Origin: Altererythrobacter sp.
GTDB taxonomy: Bacteria; Pseudomonadota; Alphaproteobacteria; Sphingomonadales; Sphingomonadaceae
Assembly (NCBI GenBank): GCA_023260985.1
Contig: JALRKY010000021.1
Coordinates: 1 to 37,584 of the forward strand
Direction of reading: 5' to 3'
DNA: 37,584 bases
Position 1 is the first letter of the stretch; each line of letters begins with the position of its first letter. A program made the position numbers and the translations under genes. Below are positions 16,308 to 25,953 of the stretch, piece after piece. A model generated the notes under the pieces. It made no database searches and had not been told where the DNA came from. It was given only the letters and a program-made list of their open reading frames with translations.

Positions 16308-17216
16308 GTGGCTGAACAGGATTGGAAGGCCGACAAGAAGGCATTCTGGGCGGTATCGTCGGTTCCGCTGCTTTGGACCTTGCTGCTCTTCCTCGTGCCG
16401 ATGAGCTTTGTCTGGCTCTACAGCTTCGGCAGCAACGTGGGGCTGACCGAAATCGAGATTTCGGGAACGCTGGACAATTACAAGCGCGCCATCGAATGGC
16501 TTTATCTCTCGATCTTTCTCAAGAGCTTCGCAGTGGCAGCGCTGGTGACGGTAATTTGCCTGATCGTTGGTTTCCCGATCGCTATGGCGTTGACATTCGC
16601 GAGCGAGAAGTGGCGCCCGTGGTTGCTGCTGGCGATCATGCTGCCGTTCTGGACCAACCTGCTAATCCGAACCTATGCGCTGATGATCATGCTCGGCTCG
16701 CAAGGTTATGCCAACAAGACGCTAGGCTGGCTGTGGGAAAGCGCGAGCTGGATCAAGGCGCTGGTCGGAATGCAACCGTTCCCCGCGTGGGAGCCGGTGC
16801 AATTGCTGTACAACAATTTCGCAGTCGTGCTCGGGCTGGTCTACGTCCACCTACCCTTCATGGTCTTGCCACTTTATGCCGCATTAGACCGGCTCGATAA
16901 AAGCCTGATCGAAGCCAGCCTTGATCTTGGCGCCGGACATTTGCGCACATTTCTGAAAGTGGTCATGCCGCTGGCGATGCCCGGAGTGATCGCCGGCGTC
17001 ATGATAACCCTGATCCCCGCGCTCGGGGCATACCTCACGCCTGACCTGATGGGCGGAACCGACAGCCAGATGATCGCCAATGTGATTGAGCGGCAGTTCA
17101 AGCGCGCGAATGACTGGCCCTTCGGCGCGGCGCTGTCGTTCCTGCTGATCTACGCCATGTTCATCCTCATCGCCCTGCAGGGACTGCGGCGCAACAAAAG
17201 CGGGGAGGCGCGCTGA
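16308..17216 (+). CDS. potH: Polyamine ABC transporter permease (PotB/PotH type)
   Basis: A 302-residue inner-membrane permease with about six hydrophobic segments, starting with LLWTLLLFLVPMSFVWLYSF. The cytoplasmic EAA loop that contacts the ATPase is visible (EASLDLGAGHLRTFLKVVMP near residue 203). The PFWTNLLIRTYAL segment is characteristic of this family. The start is GTG at 16308 after GGGGGAAGC; length is typical. Its stop shares one base with the potI ATG (TGATG). Confidence 0.94.
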   Translation: MAEQDWKADKKAFWAVSSVPLLWTLLLFLVPMSFVWLYSFGSNVGLTEIEISGTLDNYKRAIEWLYLSIFLKSFAVAALVTVICLIVGFPIAMALTFASEKWRPWLLLAIMLPFWTNLLIRTYALMIMLGSQGYANKTLGWLWESASWIKALVGMQPFPAWEPVQLLYNNFAVVLGLVYVHLPFMVLPLYAALDRLDKSLIEASLDLGAGHLRTFLKVVMPLAMPGVIAGVMITLIPALGAYLTPDLMGGTDSQMIANVIERQFKRANDWPFGAALSFLLIYAMFILIALQGLRRNKSGEAR

Positions 17217-18058
17217 TGGCCTGGCTCCGTCAAACTCCCAGAGCGCCGCTCGAATACACTCGCACCCTTTGGATGCGCAGCTGGATCGCTGCGGTGCTTG
17301 TGTTCCTGTACGCGCCGCTATTGGTGCTGATGATCTTCAGCTTCAACGATTCACGCCGCAATGTCGTGTGGCGCGGATTCACCACGAAATATTATGAGAA
17401 GGCGCTCAATAACGACACCCTGGTCGAAGCCTTGATCAATTCGTTGACAATTGCGGCGCTGGCCACCGCGGCCAGCCTTGTGATCGGCGCTATGGCGGCG
17501 ATCATGCTGTGGCGTTTCCGTTTCCGCCTTAAGGGTGTCGTCGATGGCACTATCTCGCTGCCGATCATCGTTCCGGAGATCTGCCTTGGTGTTGCCATGC
17601 TGATCTTTTTTGCCTGGGTCGAATGGCCAAACAACTTGATCTGGCCGCTCAACCTTGGCGCGATCACCATTGCCCATATCACATTCTGCTTTCCGTTTGT
17701 CACGATGGTGGTGCGCTCGCGCCTCGCCAGCTTCAACAAGGAAGAAGAAGAAGCAGCCAAGGATCTCGGAGCGAGCGATTGGCAAGCGTTCAAGGACGTG
17801 CTGCTGCCGCATATGCGCCCCGCGCTGGTCGCCGGCGCGCTGCTGGCCTTCACGCTTAGCCTTGATGACTTCGTGATCACCTTTTTCACTAGCGGGCCAG
17901 ACACGATCACATTCCCGGTCAAGGTCTATTCAATGGTCCGCTTCTCGGTCACGCCGGAAGTCAATGCCGCATCGACCCTGCTCATCATTATCACCGTGGT
18001 GCTTACTGCAATCGCATTGCGGGTGCAGGGCACCAAGAACCTTTCCGTGAGCCACTAG
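17216..18058 (+). CDS. potI: Polyamine ABC transporter permease (PotC/PotI type)
   Basis: A 280-residue second permease subunit. It opens with a membrane segment ([20 protein letters not shown]), a characteristic PotC/PotI start, and has the EAA loop [20 protein letters not shown] near residue 178. The [14 protein letters not shown] stretch is also family-typical. It overlaps potH by one base and ends 2 bp before potG, so the three are co-translated. Confidence 0.94.
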   Translation: MAWLRQTPRAPLEYTRTLWMRSWIAAVLVFLYAPLLVLMIFSFNDSRRNVVWRGFTTKYYEKALNNDTLVEALINSLTIAALATAASLVIGAMAAIMLWRFRFRLKGVVDGTISLPIIVPEICLGVAMLIFFAWVEWPNNLIWPLNLGAITIAHITFCFPFVTMVVRSRLASFNKEEEEAAKDLGASDWQAFKDVLLPHMRPALVAGALLAFTLSLDDFVITFFTSGPDTITFPVKVYSMVRFSVTPEVNAASTLLIIITVVLTAIALRVQGTKNLSVSH

Positions 18059-18060
18059 AG

Positions 18061-19188
18061 ATGACCGACAATTCACCCATCATCCAGATCAGGAAAGTGT
18101 CGAAACGCTTCGGCAAGGTAACGGCTGTCGATGATGTCAGCCTCGATATCATGCCCGGAGAGTTCTTCGTGCTGTTAGGGCCATCTGGTTGCGGCAAAAC
18201 GACGCTGCTTCGCATGATTGCTGGCTTCGAAGTGCCCACCGAGGGTCAAATTCTGATCGACGGACAGGATATGAGCCGCGTGCCGCCCAACAAGCGCCCG
18301 GTTAACATGGTGTTCCAGAGTTATGCCGTGTTCCCGCACATGTCAGTGGCGGAAAATGTGGGATATGGCCTCAAAATTGCAGGCGTAGGCCGCGCCGAGC
18401 GCGATGAACGCGTGCGAGAAGCACTCGAACTGGTGAAGCTCGGCGGGTTCGAAGAACGAAAGCCGGACCAGATGTCCGGCGGCCAACGCCAGCGCGTCGC
18501 TCTCGCGCGCAGCCTTGTGATGCGCCCCAAGGTACTGCTGCTAGACGAACCCCTCTCGGCGCTTGACGCAAAGCTCCGCGCGCAGATGCAGTTCGAGCTT
18601 GCCGACCTGCAGGAACAGGTCGGAATTACCTTCGTCACCGTTACGCACGACCAGGACGAAGCGCTCTCGATGGCCTGCCGCATTGCAGTGATGAACAAGG
18701 GGGACGTTGCGCAATTGACGACGCCGTCTGACCTTTACGAGTACCCGGCGAACCGTTTCGTTGCAGACTTCGTTGGCTCAGTGAATATTTTCGAAGGCAA
18801 GCTGACAGTGGACGAGCCAGACAAGGCTGCGGTCGATTGCCCGGGGGTTGGCCGGATCTACCTCAATCATGGCGTCACCGGCCCCCATGGCGGAAATGTC
18901 TGGGTCGCGCTGCGGCCCGAGAAGATTTACCTGCACGTTCCCGGCCATGGAAACGCAGTGCGTGCCGCCGGACAGGATGCACCCGAAGGTCATAACTTCG
19001 CGCGCGGGGTCATCACCGGGATGAGTTACCTGGGTGATATAACGCTGTTCGATATCAAGCTCGACGATGGCGCCACGATCCGGGTGTCAAGGCCAAACCT
19101 TTCGCGTCACGATCAAGAAGTTTTCGAGTGGAACGACAGGGTGTCAATGCACTGGCGCGCGGATAGCCCGGTGGTTTTGCTTTCATAG
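18061..19188 (+). CDS. potG: Polyamine ABC transporter ATPase (PotA/PotG type)
   Basis: A 375-residue ATP-binding subunit. Walker A GPSGCGKT is at residues 40-47, the ABC signature [15 protein letters not shown] near 139 and Walker [12 protein letters not shown] near 159, with the switch His in VTHDQDEA near 200. A TOBE-type domain fills the C-terminal third, as in PotA/PotG and other MalK-like ATPases. It completes the importer encoded by potF, potH and potI. Confidence 0.95.
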   Translation: MTDNSPIIQIRKVSKRFGKVTAVDDVSLDIMPGEFFVLLGPSGCGKTTLLRMIAGFEVPTEGQILIDGQDMSRVPPNKRPVNMVFQSYAVFPHMSVAENVGYGLKIAGVGRAERDERVREALELVKLGGFEERKPDQMSGGQRQRVALARSLVMRPKVLLLDEPLSALDAKLRAQMQFELADLQEQVGITFVTVTHDQDEALSMACRIAVMNKGDVAQLTTPSDLYEYPANRFVADFVGSVNIFEGKLTVDEPDKAAVDCPGVGRIYLNHGVTGPHGGNVWVALRPEKIYLHVPGHGNAVRAAGQDAPEGHNFARGVITGMSYLGDITLFDIKLDDGATIRVSRPNLSRHDQEVFEWNDRVSMHWRADSPVVLLS

Positions 19189-19193
19189 CCGCA

Positions 19194-19243
19194 GGCTCAA
19201 TGGAGCCCTGGTTTTCGTTACAGAATTTGGGGCGTGCAGCCCC
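19194..19243 (+). other. Two tandem hairpins between potG and patD
   Basis: GGCTC-AATG-GAGCC (19194-19207) is followed by CTGGTTTT, a weak terminator-like pattern. GGGGC-gtgca-GCCCC (19229-19243) then ends 5 bp before the GGAGG ribosome binding site of the aldehyde dehydrogenase gene. They may lower read-through or modulate translation between transport and catabolic genes. Confidence 0.4.
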
Positions 19244-19259
19244 ATCGGAGGAAACATCA

Positions 19260-20690
19260 ATGCTAGAGCCTTGCGGGCAATTCATCGGCGGACGCAGCCT
19301 CAGCGGAAAGGAAGCGGCGGAAGTCGTCTACAATCCGGCTACAGGGGCGGAGATCGTCAGCCTTGCCAGCGCCAGCCGCGAACAGGTTGACGCCGCCGTG
19401 GCAGCAGCCAAGCAGGCATATCCCCTCTGGTCGCGCATGTCGCCCAAGGAACGTTCGCTCAGGATGCTGCAGATTGCAGACCGGATCGAACAGCTGGCAA
19501 ACGAGTTTGCCGAAATCGAAATGCGTAATTGCGGCAAGCCGATCGGCACAGCGCGAGCGGTCGATGTTGGCAACACGATCGACGTGTTTCGCTTCTTTGC
19601 CGGCGCGGCGCGCACGGTGCATGGCTTGCCGGCGGGGGAATATCGCCCTGGCTTCACTTCGATGTTGCGGCGCGACCCGCTGGGCGTATGCGTCGGCATT
19701 GCGCCATGGAACTATCCGCTCATGATGGCGAGTTGGAAGATTGCGCCGGTGATTGCCGCCGGCAACACCGTGGTGCTCAAGCCTTCCGAGCATACGCCGC
19801 TTTCGGCGCTCAAGTTGGCTGAAGTGTGTGCCGAGTTCCTGCCCGAAGGCGTGGTAAACGTCGTCACCGGCAATGGCCCGAACGTTGGCGCGCGGCTGGT
19901 TTCGCATCTCGATGTCTGCATGGTTTCGCTGACCGGCGATGTCGCAACGGGACGCAAGATAATGGAAGCCGTCGCGCCAACCATCAAGCGCACCCATTTC
20001 GAGCTTGGCGGCAAAGCGCCGGTGATAGTCCTTGAGGACGCCGATCTCGCCGCTGCAGTCGAAGCGATAGCAGAAGGCGGTTACTATAATGCTGGCCAGG
20101 ATTGCACAGCGGCATGCCGGGTCTATGCCCATGCGAAGATCCACGACCGGCTGGTTGCCGAGCTTCAGGCTGCGATCGGCAAGATCGAAGTCGGCGATCC
20201 GGCCGTAGCGGGGACCGTTCTTGGGCCGCTTATCACCGCCCGTCAGCGCGACCGGGTCGACGGGTTCGTTGCCCGCGCTGTTGCCGATACGCCGGCGGAA
20301 ATCGTTACCGGTGGCAACCGACCGGACCGGCCTGGCTACTATTACAGCCCGACCTTGATTGCCGGCGCCCGACACGAGGACGAGATCGTGCAAAAGGAAG
20401 TGTTTGGCCCGGTCGTTTCGGTGACCCGCTTTGAAGACGATGCGCAGGTGCTAGACTGGGCGAATGACTGCGAATACGGCCTCGCCAGTTCTGTTTGGAC
20501 CCAGAATGTCGGCAAGGCGGCCGAGTTTGCCTCGCGGCTCGAATATGGCGTGACCTGGATCAACACCCATTCGGTGAATACCACAGAGATGCCGCATGGC
20601 GGGGTGAAGATGTCGGGTTACGGTTCGGACTTGTCGGTCTATTGTCTTGAGCACTACACCGTGACTCGTCACGTGATGATCAAGCACTGA
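19260..20690 (+). CDS. patD: Gamma-aminobutyraldehyde dehydrogenase (PatD-like)
   Basis: A 476-residue NAD-dependent aldehyde dehydrogenase. The catalytic pair is present: E248 in FELGGKAP and C282 in [11 protein letters not shown]. The [11 protein letters not shown] wording is characteristic of 4-aminobutyraldehyde dehydrogenases (PatD/YdcW), which make GABA. ATG 19260 follows GGAGGAAACATCA, a textbook ribosome binding site; the upstream extension to 19200 is discarded. It may also oxidise gamma-glutamyl-gamma-aminobutyraldehyde, since no other gene in the window is an obvious PuuC. Substrate assignment between the two is not settled by sequence. Confidence 0.9.
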   Translation: MLEPCGQFIGGRSLSGKEAAEVVYNPATGAEIVSLASASREQVDAAVAAAKQAYPLWSRMSPKERSLRMLQIADRIEQLANEFAEIEMRNCGKPIGTARAVDVGNTIDVFRFFAGAARTVHGLPAGEYRPGFTSMLRRDPLGVCVGIAPWNYPLMMASWKIAPVIAAGNTVVLKPSEHTPLSALKLAEVCAEFLPEGVVNVVTGNGPNVGARLVSHLDVCMVSLTGDVATGRKIMEAVAPTIKRTHFELGGKAPVIVLEDADLAAAVEAIAEGGYYNAGQDCTAACRVYAHAKIHDRLVAELQAAIGKIEVGDPAVAGTVLGPLITARQRDRVDGFVARAVADTPAEIVTGGNRPDRPGYYYSPTLIAGARHEDEIVQKEVFGPVVSVTRFEDDAQVLDWANDCEYGLASSVWTQNVGKAAEFASRLEYGVTWINTHSVNTTEMPHGGVKMSGYGSDLSVYCLEHYTVTRHVMIKH

Positions 20691-20697
20691 GCCAACC

Positions 20698-21429
20698 ATG
20701 CGTCCTATCATTGGCATCACAGCCTGTAATCGCACCGTCGGAAGCGAGATCGCTCAGGCGGTGATGAACCGGTATGCCATGTCGGCTATGCGCTATGGCG
20801 ATGTCGGTGCGTTGCTGATCCCCGCATTGCCGGATCTGATGGACGCAGCCGAAGTGGTCGAGCGGCTCGACGCTGTGATGCTGACCGGTTCGCCCTCCAA
20901 CATCGAAGCTTCCCGATATGGCGACGACGAAGGGTTCGGCCCCTACGACAACGCACGCGACGAGATGTCGCTCGGTGTGGTCCGACGCATGATCGATGTA
21001 GGCAAGCCGGTGTTCGGGATCTGCCGCGGCTTCCAGGAGATCAACGTTGCGCTGGGCGGCACATTGCGGCGAGACGTGTCCGCCAACGACGAGTTGCTGC
21101 GCCATCATTCCCCCGAGGAAAGCGACCTTGCGGTGATGTTTGATCATTTCCACGATGTCGAACTGACGTCTGGGGGGATGCTCGCTAAAGCGACCGGCAA
21201 AAAAAGGATGACGGTCAACTCGGTGCATTTCCAAGGGGCGTCCCGACTGGCGGAAAGCCTGGCGGTGGAGGCAGTCGCACCCGATGGCATCGTCGAAGCC
21301 TTCAGCGCGCGGCCGAATGGCGTGCCGCTTCTCGCGGTGCAGTGGCACCCCGAATGGCAGACGGAAAAGAATGGCGACAGCCAGGCGTTCTTCCGGCTGC
21401 TCGGCCAAGCTGCAAGGGGCGAGCTATGA
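20698..21429 (+). CDS. puuD: Gamma-glutamyl-GABA hydrolase (PuuD)
   Basis: A 243-residue class I glutamine amidotransferase-like hydrolase (peptidase C26 group). The nucleophile C109 sits in GICRGFQE and the His-Glu pair is H217 and E219 in WHPEW. The opening RPIIGITAC and the SPSNIEASRYGD stretch fit PuuD, which releases glutamate and GABA from gamma-glutamyl-GABA. It starts 7 bp after patD with no strong ribosome binding site, suggesting coupling. Its presence is the strongest sign that the gamma-glutamylation route operates. Confidence 0.92.
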   Translation: MRPIIGITACNRTVGSEIAQAVMNRYAMSAMRYGDVGALLIPALPDLMDAAEVVERLDAVMLTGSPSNIEASRYGDDEGFGPYDNARDEMSLGVVRRMIDVGKPVFGICRGFQEINVALGGTLRRDVSANDELLRHHSPEESDLAVMFDHFHDVELTSGGMLAKATGKKRMTVNSVHFQGASRLAESLAVEAVAPDGIVEAFSARPNGVPLLAVQWHPEWQTEKNGDSQAFFRLLGQAARGEL

Positions 21430-21438
21430 CGCTTCCGA

Positions 21439-21450
21439 TACACCGGTATG
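21439..21450. promoter_or_regulatory. Dyad ATAC-ACCG-GTAT upstream of spuC-like gene
   Basis: An ATAC/GTAT inverted repeat inside TTCCGATACACCGGTATGA lies in the 141-bp gap between puuD and the aminotransferase gene. It resembles the TTCCGATACC-TCT-CGGTATGA sequence beside LysR box 2. It could mark an internal regulated promoter. The spacing differs by two bases, so the assignment is weak. Confidence 0.3.
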
Positions 21451-21570
21451 ATATCTACCTCGCGCGGCTCTGCTACACTCCGTAACGGCCGGCGCAGCAG
21501 CGCTTTACCATTTTCGCAATCGTTTCCGGCCGCGGCGTGCGGCACAATGATACATTCAGGGAATCCTCCA

Positions 21571-22947
21571 ATGCCACGCAATTACGACATCGCCGAGCTC
21601 CGTCGGCTGGACATCGCCCACCACCTGCCCGCCCAGGCCGACTGGCAGGAAATCGAGAACCTCGGCGGTAGCCGCATCATCACTCATGCTGAGGGGTGCC
21701 ATATCCATGACGGCGATGGCAACCGCATTCTCGACGGGATGGCGGGCCTATGGTGCGTCAACGTCGGCTATGGCCGCGAAGAGCTGGTCGAAGTGGCGGC
21801 AGAGCAGATGCGCGAGCTGCCGTTCTACAACACCTTTTTCAAGACTGCGACGCCGCCGACGGTGCTGCTCGCCGACAAGATCGCTAACCTCACTGGCAAC
21901 CGCTTGCCGCATGTCTTCTTCAATTCATCGGGCAGCGAAGCCAATGATACGGTGTTCCGCCTGGTGCGCCGCTATTGGGAGCTGAAGGGCGAGCCGAAGC
22001 GGCAGGTCTTCATCAGCCGCTGGAACGCCTATCACGGTTCGACCGTCGCAGGTGTTTCGCTGGGCGGGATGAAGGCGATGCACGCTACGCCCGGCCTTCC
22101 GATCCCGGGCATCGAACATGTCCGCCAGCCCTACTGGTTCAACGAAGGCCGCGACATGAACGAAGAGGACTTCGGCACTGCCTGTGCGCAGGCGATCGAG
22201 GAACGCATCCTTGCTGTCGGGCCGGAGAATGTCGCCGCCTTTATCGGTGAACCGGTGCAGGGTGCAGGCGGGGTCATCATTCCTCCGGCCAATTACTGGC
22301 CCCAGGTCGAAGCGATCTGCCGCAAATACGGTATCCTGCTGATCTGTGACGAGGTCATCACCGGCTTCGGCCGCACCGGCAAGATGTGGGGGCATGAAAC
22401 CATGGGCGTTTCGCCCGACATCATGCCGATCGCCAAGGGGCTATCGTCCGGCTACCTGCCGATTTCGGCCACCTGTGTATCGGCCGAAGTGGTCGAGGTG
22501 ATGAAGACCGGCGGCGATTTCGTCCACGGCTTCACCTATTCGGGTCATCCGGTCTCGGCGGCTGTGGCGCTCCGCAATATCGAGATCATCCAGCGCGAGA
22601 AGCTGGTTGAGCGGACCGGCAACGAGACCGGGCCCTATCTCGCCAAGGCGCTGGCAACGCTCGACGATCATCCGCTCGTCGGACAGACCCGCTCGATCGG
22701 TCTGCTCGGCGCAGTAGAGATCGTCGCGGACAAAGCCACCGGCGCGCGGTTCGGCGGCAAGGAAGGGACGGCAGGCCCAATGGTACGCGATCTGTGTATC
22801 GCCAACGGCCTGATGGTGCGCGGTATCCGTGACAGCATCGTGATGTGTCCGCCGCTCATCATCATCACCGCGCAGATTGACGATATGGTCGCCATCATCC
22901 GGCGCTCGCTGGATGAAGCGCTACCCAAACTGAAAGCCATCGGCTGA
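21571..22947 (+). CDS. spuC: Putrescine:pyruvate aminotransferase (SpuC-like), class III
   Basis: A 458-residue PLP enzyme that transfers an amino group from putrescine to pyruvate, giving 4-aminobutyraldehyde for the dehydrogenase upstream. It matches SpuC-type sequences strongly: AGLWCVNVGYGREELV, NSSGSEANDTVFRLVRRYW, RWNAYHGSTVAGVSLGGMKA and the Lys K289 in PIAKGLSSGYLP. ATG 21571 is preferred; an alternative ATG at 21547 would add 8 residues. A GABA transaminase function (GabT/PuuE) is also possible, and one enzyme may serve both steps. It is 8 bp upstream of gabD. Confidence 0.9.
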   Translation: MPRNYDIAELRRLDIAHHLPAQADWQEIENLGGSRIITHAEGCHIHDGDGNRILDGMAGLWCVNVGYGREELVEVAAEQMRELPFYNTFFKTATPPTVLLADKIANLTGNRLPHVFFNSSGSEANDTVFRLVRRYWELKGEPKRQVFISRWNAYHGSTVAGVSLGGMKAMHATPGLPIPGIEHVRQPYWFNEGRDMNEEDFGTACAQAIEERILAVGPENVAAFIGEPVQGAGGVIIPPANYWPQVEAICRKYGILLICDEVITGFGRTGKMWGHETMGVSPDIMPIAKGLSSGYLPISATCVSAEVVEVMKTGGDFVHGFTYSGHPVSAAVALRNIEIIQREKLVERTGNETGPYLAKALATLDDHPLVGQTRSIGLLGAVEIVADKATGARFGGKEGTAGPMVRDLCIANGLMVRGIRDSIVMCPPLIIITAQIDDMVAIIRRSLDEALPKLKAIG

Positions 22948-22955
22948 GGATTGCC

Positions 22956-24398
22956 ATGACCACTTCCCCGCTCCTTCGCGAAGCTTGCTATATCGGCGGG
23001 CAATGGCTTGCTGCCGATAGCGGCGCGACCATCGCAGTGACCAACCCTGCCACGGGCGAGCAGATCGGCACCGCGCCCAATTGCGGGGCCGACGAGACCC
23101 GACGGGCGATCGAGGTGGCGCAGGCTACCTTCCCAGCATGGCGGGCCAAGATTGCAAAGGAGCGGGCAGCAATCCTGCGTCGCTGGTTCGATCTGGTAAT
23201 GGCGAACCAGGAAGAGCTGGCCCGGCTGCTCACGCTGGAACAGGGCAAGAGCCTGACGGAAGCACGCGGCGAGATCGCCTATGGCGCCAGCTTCATCGAA
23301 TGGTTCGCGGAAGAGGCAAAACGGCTCTACGGCGATGTCATTCCCGGCCAGATGGCTGATAAGCGGATTGTAGTGCTCAAGCAGCCGATCGGCGTTGCAG
23401 CCGCGATCACGCCGTGGAACTTTCCCAATGCCATGATCACGCGCAAGGCTGGCCCGGCCCTGGCCGCCGGTTGCCCTATCGTGATCAAGCCCGCCGCGCA
23501 GACGCCCTATTCGGCCTTTGCTCTGGCGGTGTTGGCGGAGGAAGCGGGCATTCCTGCCGGCGTGTTCAATGTGATCACGGGCAGCGCCTCTGCCATCGGC
23601 GGCGAGATGACTTCAAACCCTCTGGTCCGCAAGCTGTCCTTCACCGGCTCAACCGAAATCGGCAAATTGCTGATGCGCCAGTCGGCCGACACCATCAAGA
23701 AGCTGAGCCTGGAGCTGGGCGGCAATGCGCCCTTTATCGTGTTTGACGATGCCGATGTCGATGCGGCGGTCGCTGGGGCCATGGCCTCGAAGTATCGCAA
23801 TTCGGGCCAGACCTGCGTTTGCACCAACCGCATCTATGCTCAGGCCGGAATCTATGACGAGTTCGTAAAGAAGCTGGCCGCAGCGGCAAAGGTACTCAAG
23901 GTTGGCGATGGCCTCGAAGCCGGAACCGAACAGGGGCCGCTGATTGACGAAAACGCGGTTGCCAAGGTCGAAGAACACGTCGCCGATGCGCTGGCCAAGG
24001 GCGGACGATTGGTCGCGGGCGGCAAGCGCCATACGCTGGGCGGAACCTTCTTCGAGCCGACCGTCATCGCCGATGCGACGCAGGACATGCTGGTCGCTGG
24101 AGAAGAAACCTTCGGTCCGCTAGCCCCGGTGATCCGCTTCGAGACCGAAAAAGATGCGATTGCCATGGCCAACGATACCGAGTTCGGCCTTGCAGCCTAT
24201 TTCTATTCGACCAACCTGAGCCGCGTATGGCGGGTTGCAGAAGCGATCGAGAGCGGCATGGTCTGCGTCAATTCGGGGATATTGTCGACTGAAGTCGCGC
24301 CCTTTGGTGGCGTCAAGCAAAGCGGGTTGGGTCGCGAAGGTTCGAGTTATGGGATCGACGAATATGTCGAACTCAAATATCTCAGTCTGACGATCTAG
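22956..24398 (+). CDS. gabD: Succinate-semialdehyde dehydrogenase
   Basis: A 480-residue NAD(P)-dependent aldehyde dehydrogenase that converts succinate semialdehyde to succinate, the last step of GABA degradation. The active-site residues are E253 in LELGGNAPF and C287 in NSGQTCVCTNR, the latter with the second Cys typical of GabD. The ITPWNFPNAMITRKAGPALAAGC region in two pieces is also GabD-like. Start ATG 22956 follows GAGGA. It sits between the transaminase and agmatinase genes with gaps of 8 and 10 bp, so all are likely on one transcript. Confidence 0.95.
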   Translation: MTTSPLLREACYIGGQWLAADSGATIAVTNPATGEQIGTAPNCGADETRRAIEVAQATFPAWRAKIAKERAAILRRWFDLVMANQEELARLLTLEQGKSLTEARGEIAYGASFIEWFAEEAKRLYGDVIPGQMADKRIVVLKQPIGVAAAITPWNFPNAMITRKAGPALAAGCPIVIKPAAQTPYSAFALAVLAEEAGIPAGVFNVITGSASAIGGEMTSNPLVRKLSFTGSTEIGKLLMRQSADTIKKLSLELGGNAPFIVFDDADVDAAVAGAMASKYRNSGQTCVCTNRIYAQAGIYDEFVKKLAAAAKVLKVGDGLEAGTEQGPLIDENAVAKVEEHVADALAKGGRLVAGGKRHTLGGTFFEPTVIADATQDMLVAGEETFGPLAPVIRFETEKDAIAMANDTEFGLAAYFYSTNLSRVWRVAEAIESGMVCVNSGILSTEVAPFGGVKQSGLGREGSSYGIDEYVELKYLSLTI

Positions 24399-24408
24399 GG
24401 CACTTATC

Positions 24409-25383
24409 ATGTCCGACAAGAGCCCTCTCAATCAGCCGATCGATCTCGCCTTTACCCGGCCCGGTGGGGCTGATGGAACAATAGCCGAGCCAACTTTTTC
24501 GGGTGCGCTCAGCTTCATGCGCCGCCGCTACAGCAAGGACCTGGCGGGCGCGGACGTGGCAGTAGTAGGCATCCCCTTCGATCTTGCAACCACCGGGCGT
24601 CCTGGGTCGCGCTATGGCCCCCGCGCGATCCGCCTAGGTTCCTCTATGATAGCCTGGGATGCAGTCTGGGGATGGGACTTCGATCCGTTCGACCGGCTCG
24701 ACGTGATCGATCATGGGGATCTCGCGATCGATTACGGTTCGCCGATCGAGGTCGTGGGCACGATCGAACGCCAATTCGCGGCGATCCATCGCCAAGGGGT
24801 GGCGACGCTCATGCTGGGTGGAGACCATTTCTGCACCTACCCCGTTCTCAGGTCACTCACGAAGGAACTGGGCAAGCCGCTATCACTGATCCACTTCGAT
24901 GCTCACAGTGATACCTGGCCAGCGAAGGAAGGCCATGTCGACCATGGCACGATGTTCTGGCGCGCAGCGAAAGATGGGCTGGTCGATCCTGCGCGTTCGA
25001 TCCAACTGGGGATCCGCACCAACAATAAGGATACGCTGGGCTTCACGGTGCTTTCCGCAGAAGACATCGACCGTCTGAGTGCAGAGGAAATCGCCACGTG
25101 CGTGGCGTCCGTGGTAGGCGACAACCCTGCCTATCTCACCTTCGATGTCGATTTCCTCGATCCGGCCTTCGCACCGGGAACAGGGACCCCCGTCGCGGGC
25201 GGAATCGGCACGATAAAAGCTTTCGGCATTCTTCGAAGGCTCGCCGGGTTGGACATCCGCTCAGCCGATGTGGTCGAGGTTGCGCCAGCATACGACGCCG
25301 GTGACGTCACCGCTCTGTCTGCCGCTACGGTCGGCCTTCATTGCCTCGCGCTAATGGCCGCTCGGCCGAATTCGTCTGCTTAG
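24409..25383 (+). CDS. speB: Agmatinase (ureohydrolase family)
   Basis: A 324-residue member of the arginase/agmatinase family, predicted to hydrolyse agmatine to putrescine and urea at a binuclear manganese centre. Metal-binding motifs are all visible: GGDHF near residue 143, HFDAHSDTW near 163 and TFDVDFLDPAFAPGTGTP near 243. It ends the polyamine operon and would feed agmatine-derived putrescine into it. Related guanidino-acid hydrolases share these motifs, so guanidinobutyrase activity is an alternative. Confidence 0.92.
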   Translation: MSDKSPLNQPIDLAFTRPGGADGTIAEPTFSGALSFMRRRYSKDLAGADVAVVGIPFDLATTGRPGSRYGPRAIRLGSSMIAWDAVWGWDFDPFDRLDVIDHGDLAIDYGSPIEVVGTIERQFAAIHRQGVATLMLGGDHFCTYPVLRSLTKELGKPLSLIHFDAHSDTWPAKEGHVDHGTMFWRAAKDGLVDPARSIQLGIRTNNKDTLGFTVLSAEDIDRLSAEEIATCVASVVGDNPAYLTFDVDFLDPAFAPGTGTPVAGGIGTIKAFGILRRLAGLDIRSADVVEVAPAYDAGDVTALSAATVGLHCLALMAARPNSSA

Positions 25384-25450
25384 TTGTCAACGGCCGCGGA
25401 GATTCGCGCCCATCCATCTTTCGCTCGTCGGCCGGACGCGATTCACAGTA

Positions 25451-25496
25451 CCGGATTGCCCTCCCCCGAAATCGATTTGATGATCGGGCAATCTGG
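25451..25496. terminator. Long stem between speB and the persulfide operon
   Basis: CCGGATTGCCC (25451-25461) pairs with GGGCAATCTGG (25486-25496) over 11 positions with one G-U, around a 24-nt loop. It lies between two convergent genes and could end transcription from both sides. The large loop lowers confidence. Confidence 0.4.
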
Positions 25497-25535
25497 CCGA
25501 TCGCTCCCATTGCACTTGCTGGCCAGGTCCAGCTG

Positions 25536-25949
25536 CTACATGTCTGACGTCAGCCGATGGAGCCACATGCCCGCTAGCATTGCCGCCACGAACACCACCG
25601 GTTGCCAATTGCCGAACACCAGCCCGGCAATCGCCGGCCCGGGGCAATAGCCCGCAAGGCCCCAGCCCGCGCCAAAGATCGCAGCCCCGGTGATCAGCTG
25701 CCGGTCAACAATCCGGTTCTCTGGAATGTGGAACTGCGTGTGCAGTATCGGCGCGCGCAAGCGACGCGAGATCAGGTAGGCAACGGCCATCGGAATGATC
25801 GCTCCGCCCATTACGAAAGCCAACGCCGGGTCCCAATTACCGAACAGGTCGAGAAAGGCGATCACGCGGGCGGGATTGATCATGTCGGACAGCGCAAGGC
25901 CAGCCCCGAACAGGGTCCCGGTTACAAGGGCGATGATTGTCTGTCGCAC
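25536..25949 (-). CDS. YeeE/YedE-related membrane protein (DUF6691), persulfide operon
   Basis: A 137-residue inner-membrane protein with about four hydrophobic segments. It carries the conserved GYCPGPAIAGL motif near residue 115, whose Cys is thought in this family to handle sulfur-bearing substrates. I place the start at GTG 25949, 8 nt after GGGAGG and just past the stop of the previous gene; the longer frame to 25988 overlaps that gene without need. With its partner it resembles the paired PmpA/PmpB transporters beside persulfide-responsive repressors. Transport of a reduced sulfur species is inferred. Confidence 0.85.
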   Translation of the reverse strand: MRQTIIALVTGTLFGAGLALSDMINPARVIAFLDLFGNWDPALAFVMGGAIIPMAVAYLISRRLRAPILHTQFHIPENRIVDRQLITGAAIFGAGWGLAGYCPGPAIAGLVFGNWQPVVFVAAMLAGMWLHRLTSDM

Positions 25950-25953
25950 GGCG

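Noticed and set aside
19263..20393. 376-codon minus-strand frame opposite patD
   Set aside because: It is a shadow of the aldehyde dehydrogenase gene, which has both catalytic residues and a good ribosome binding site.
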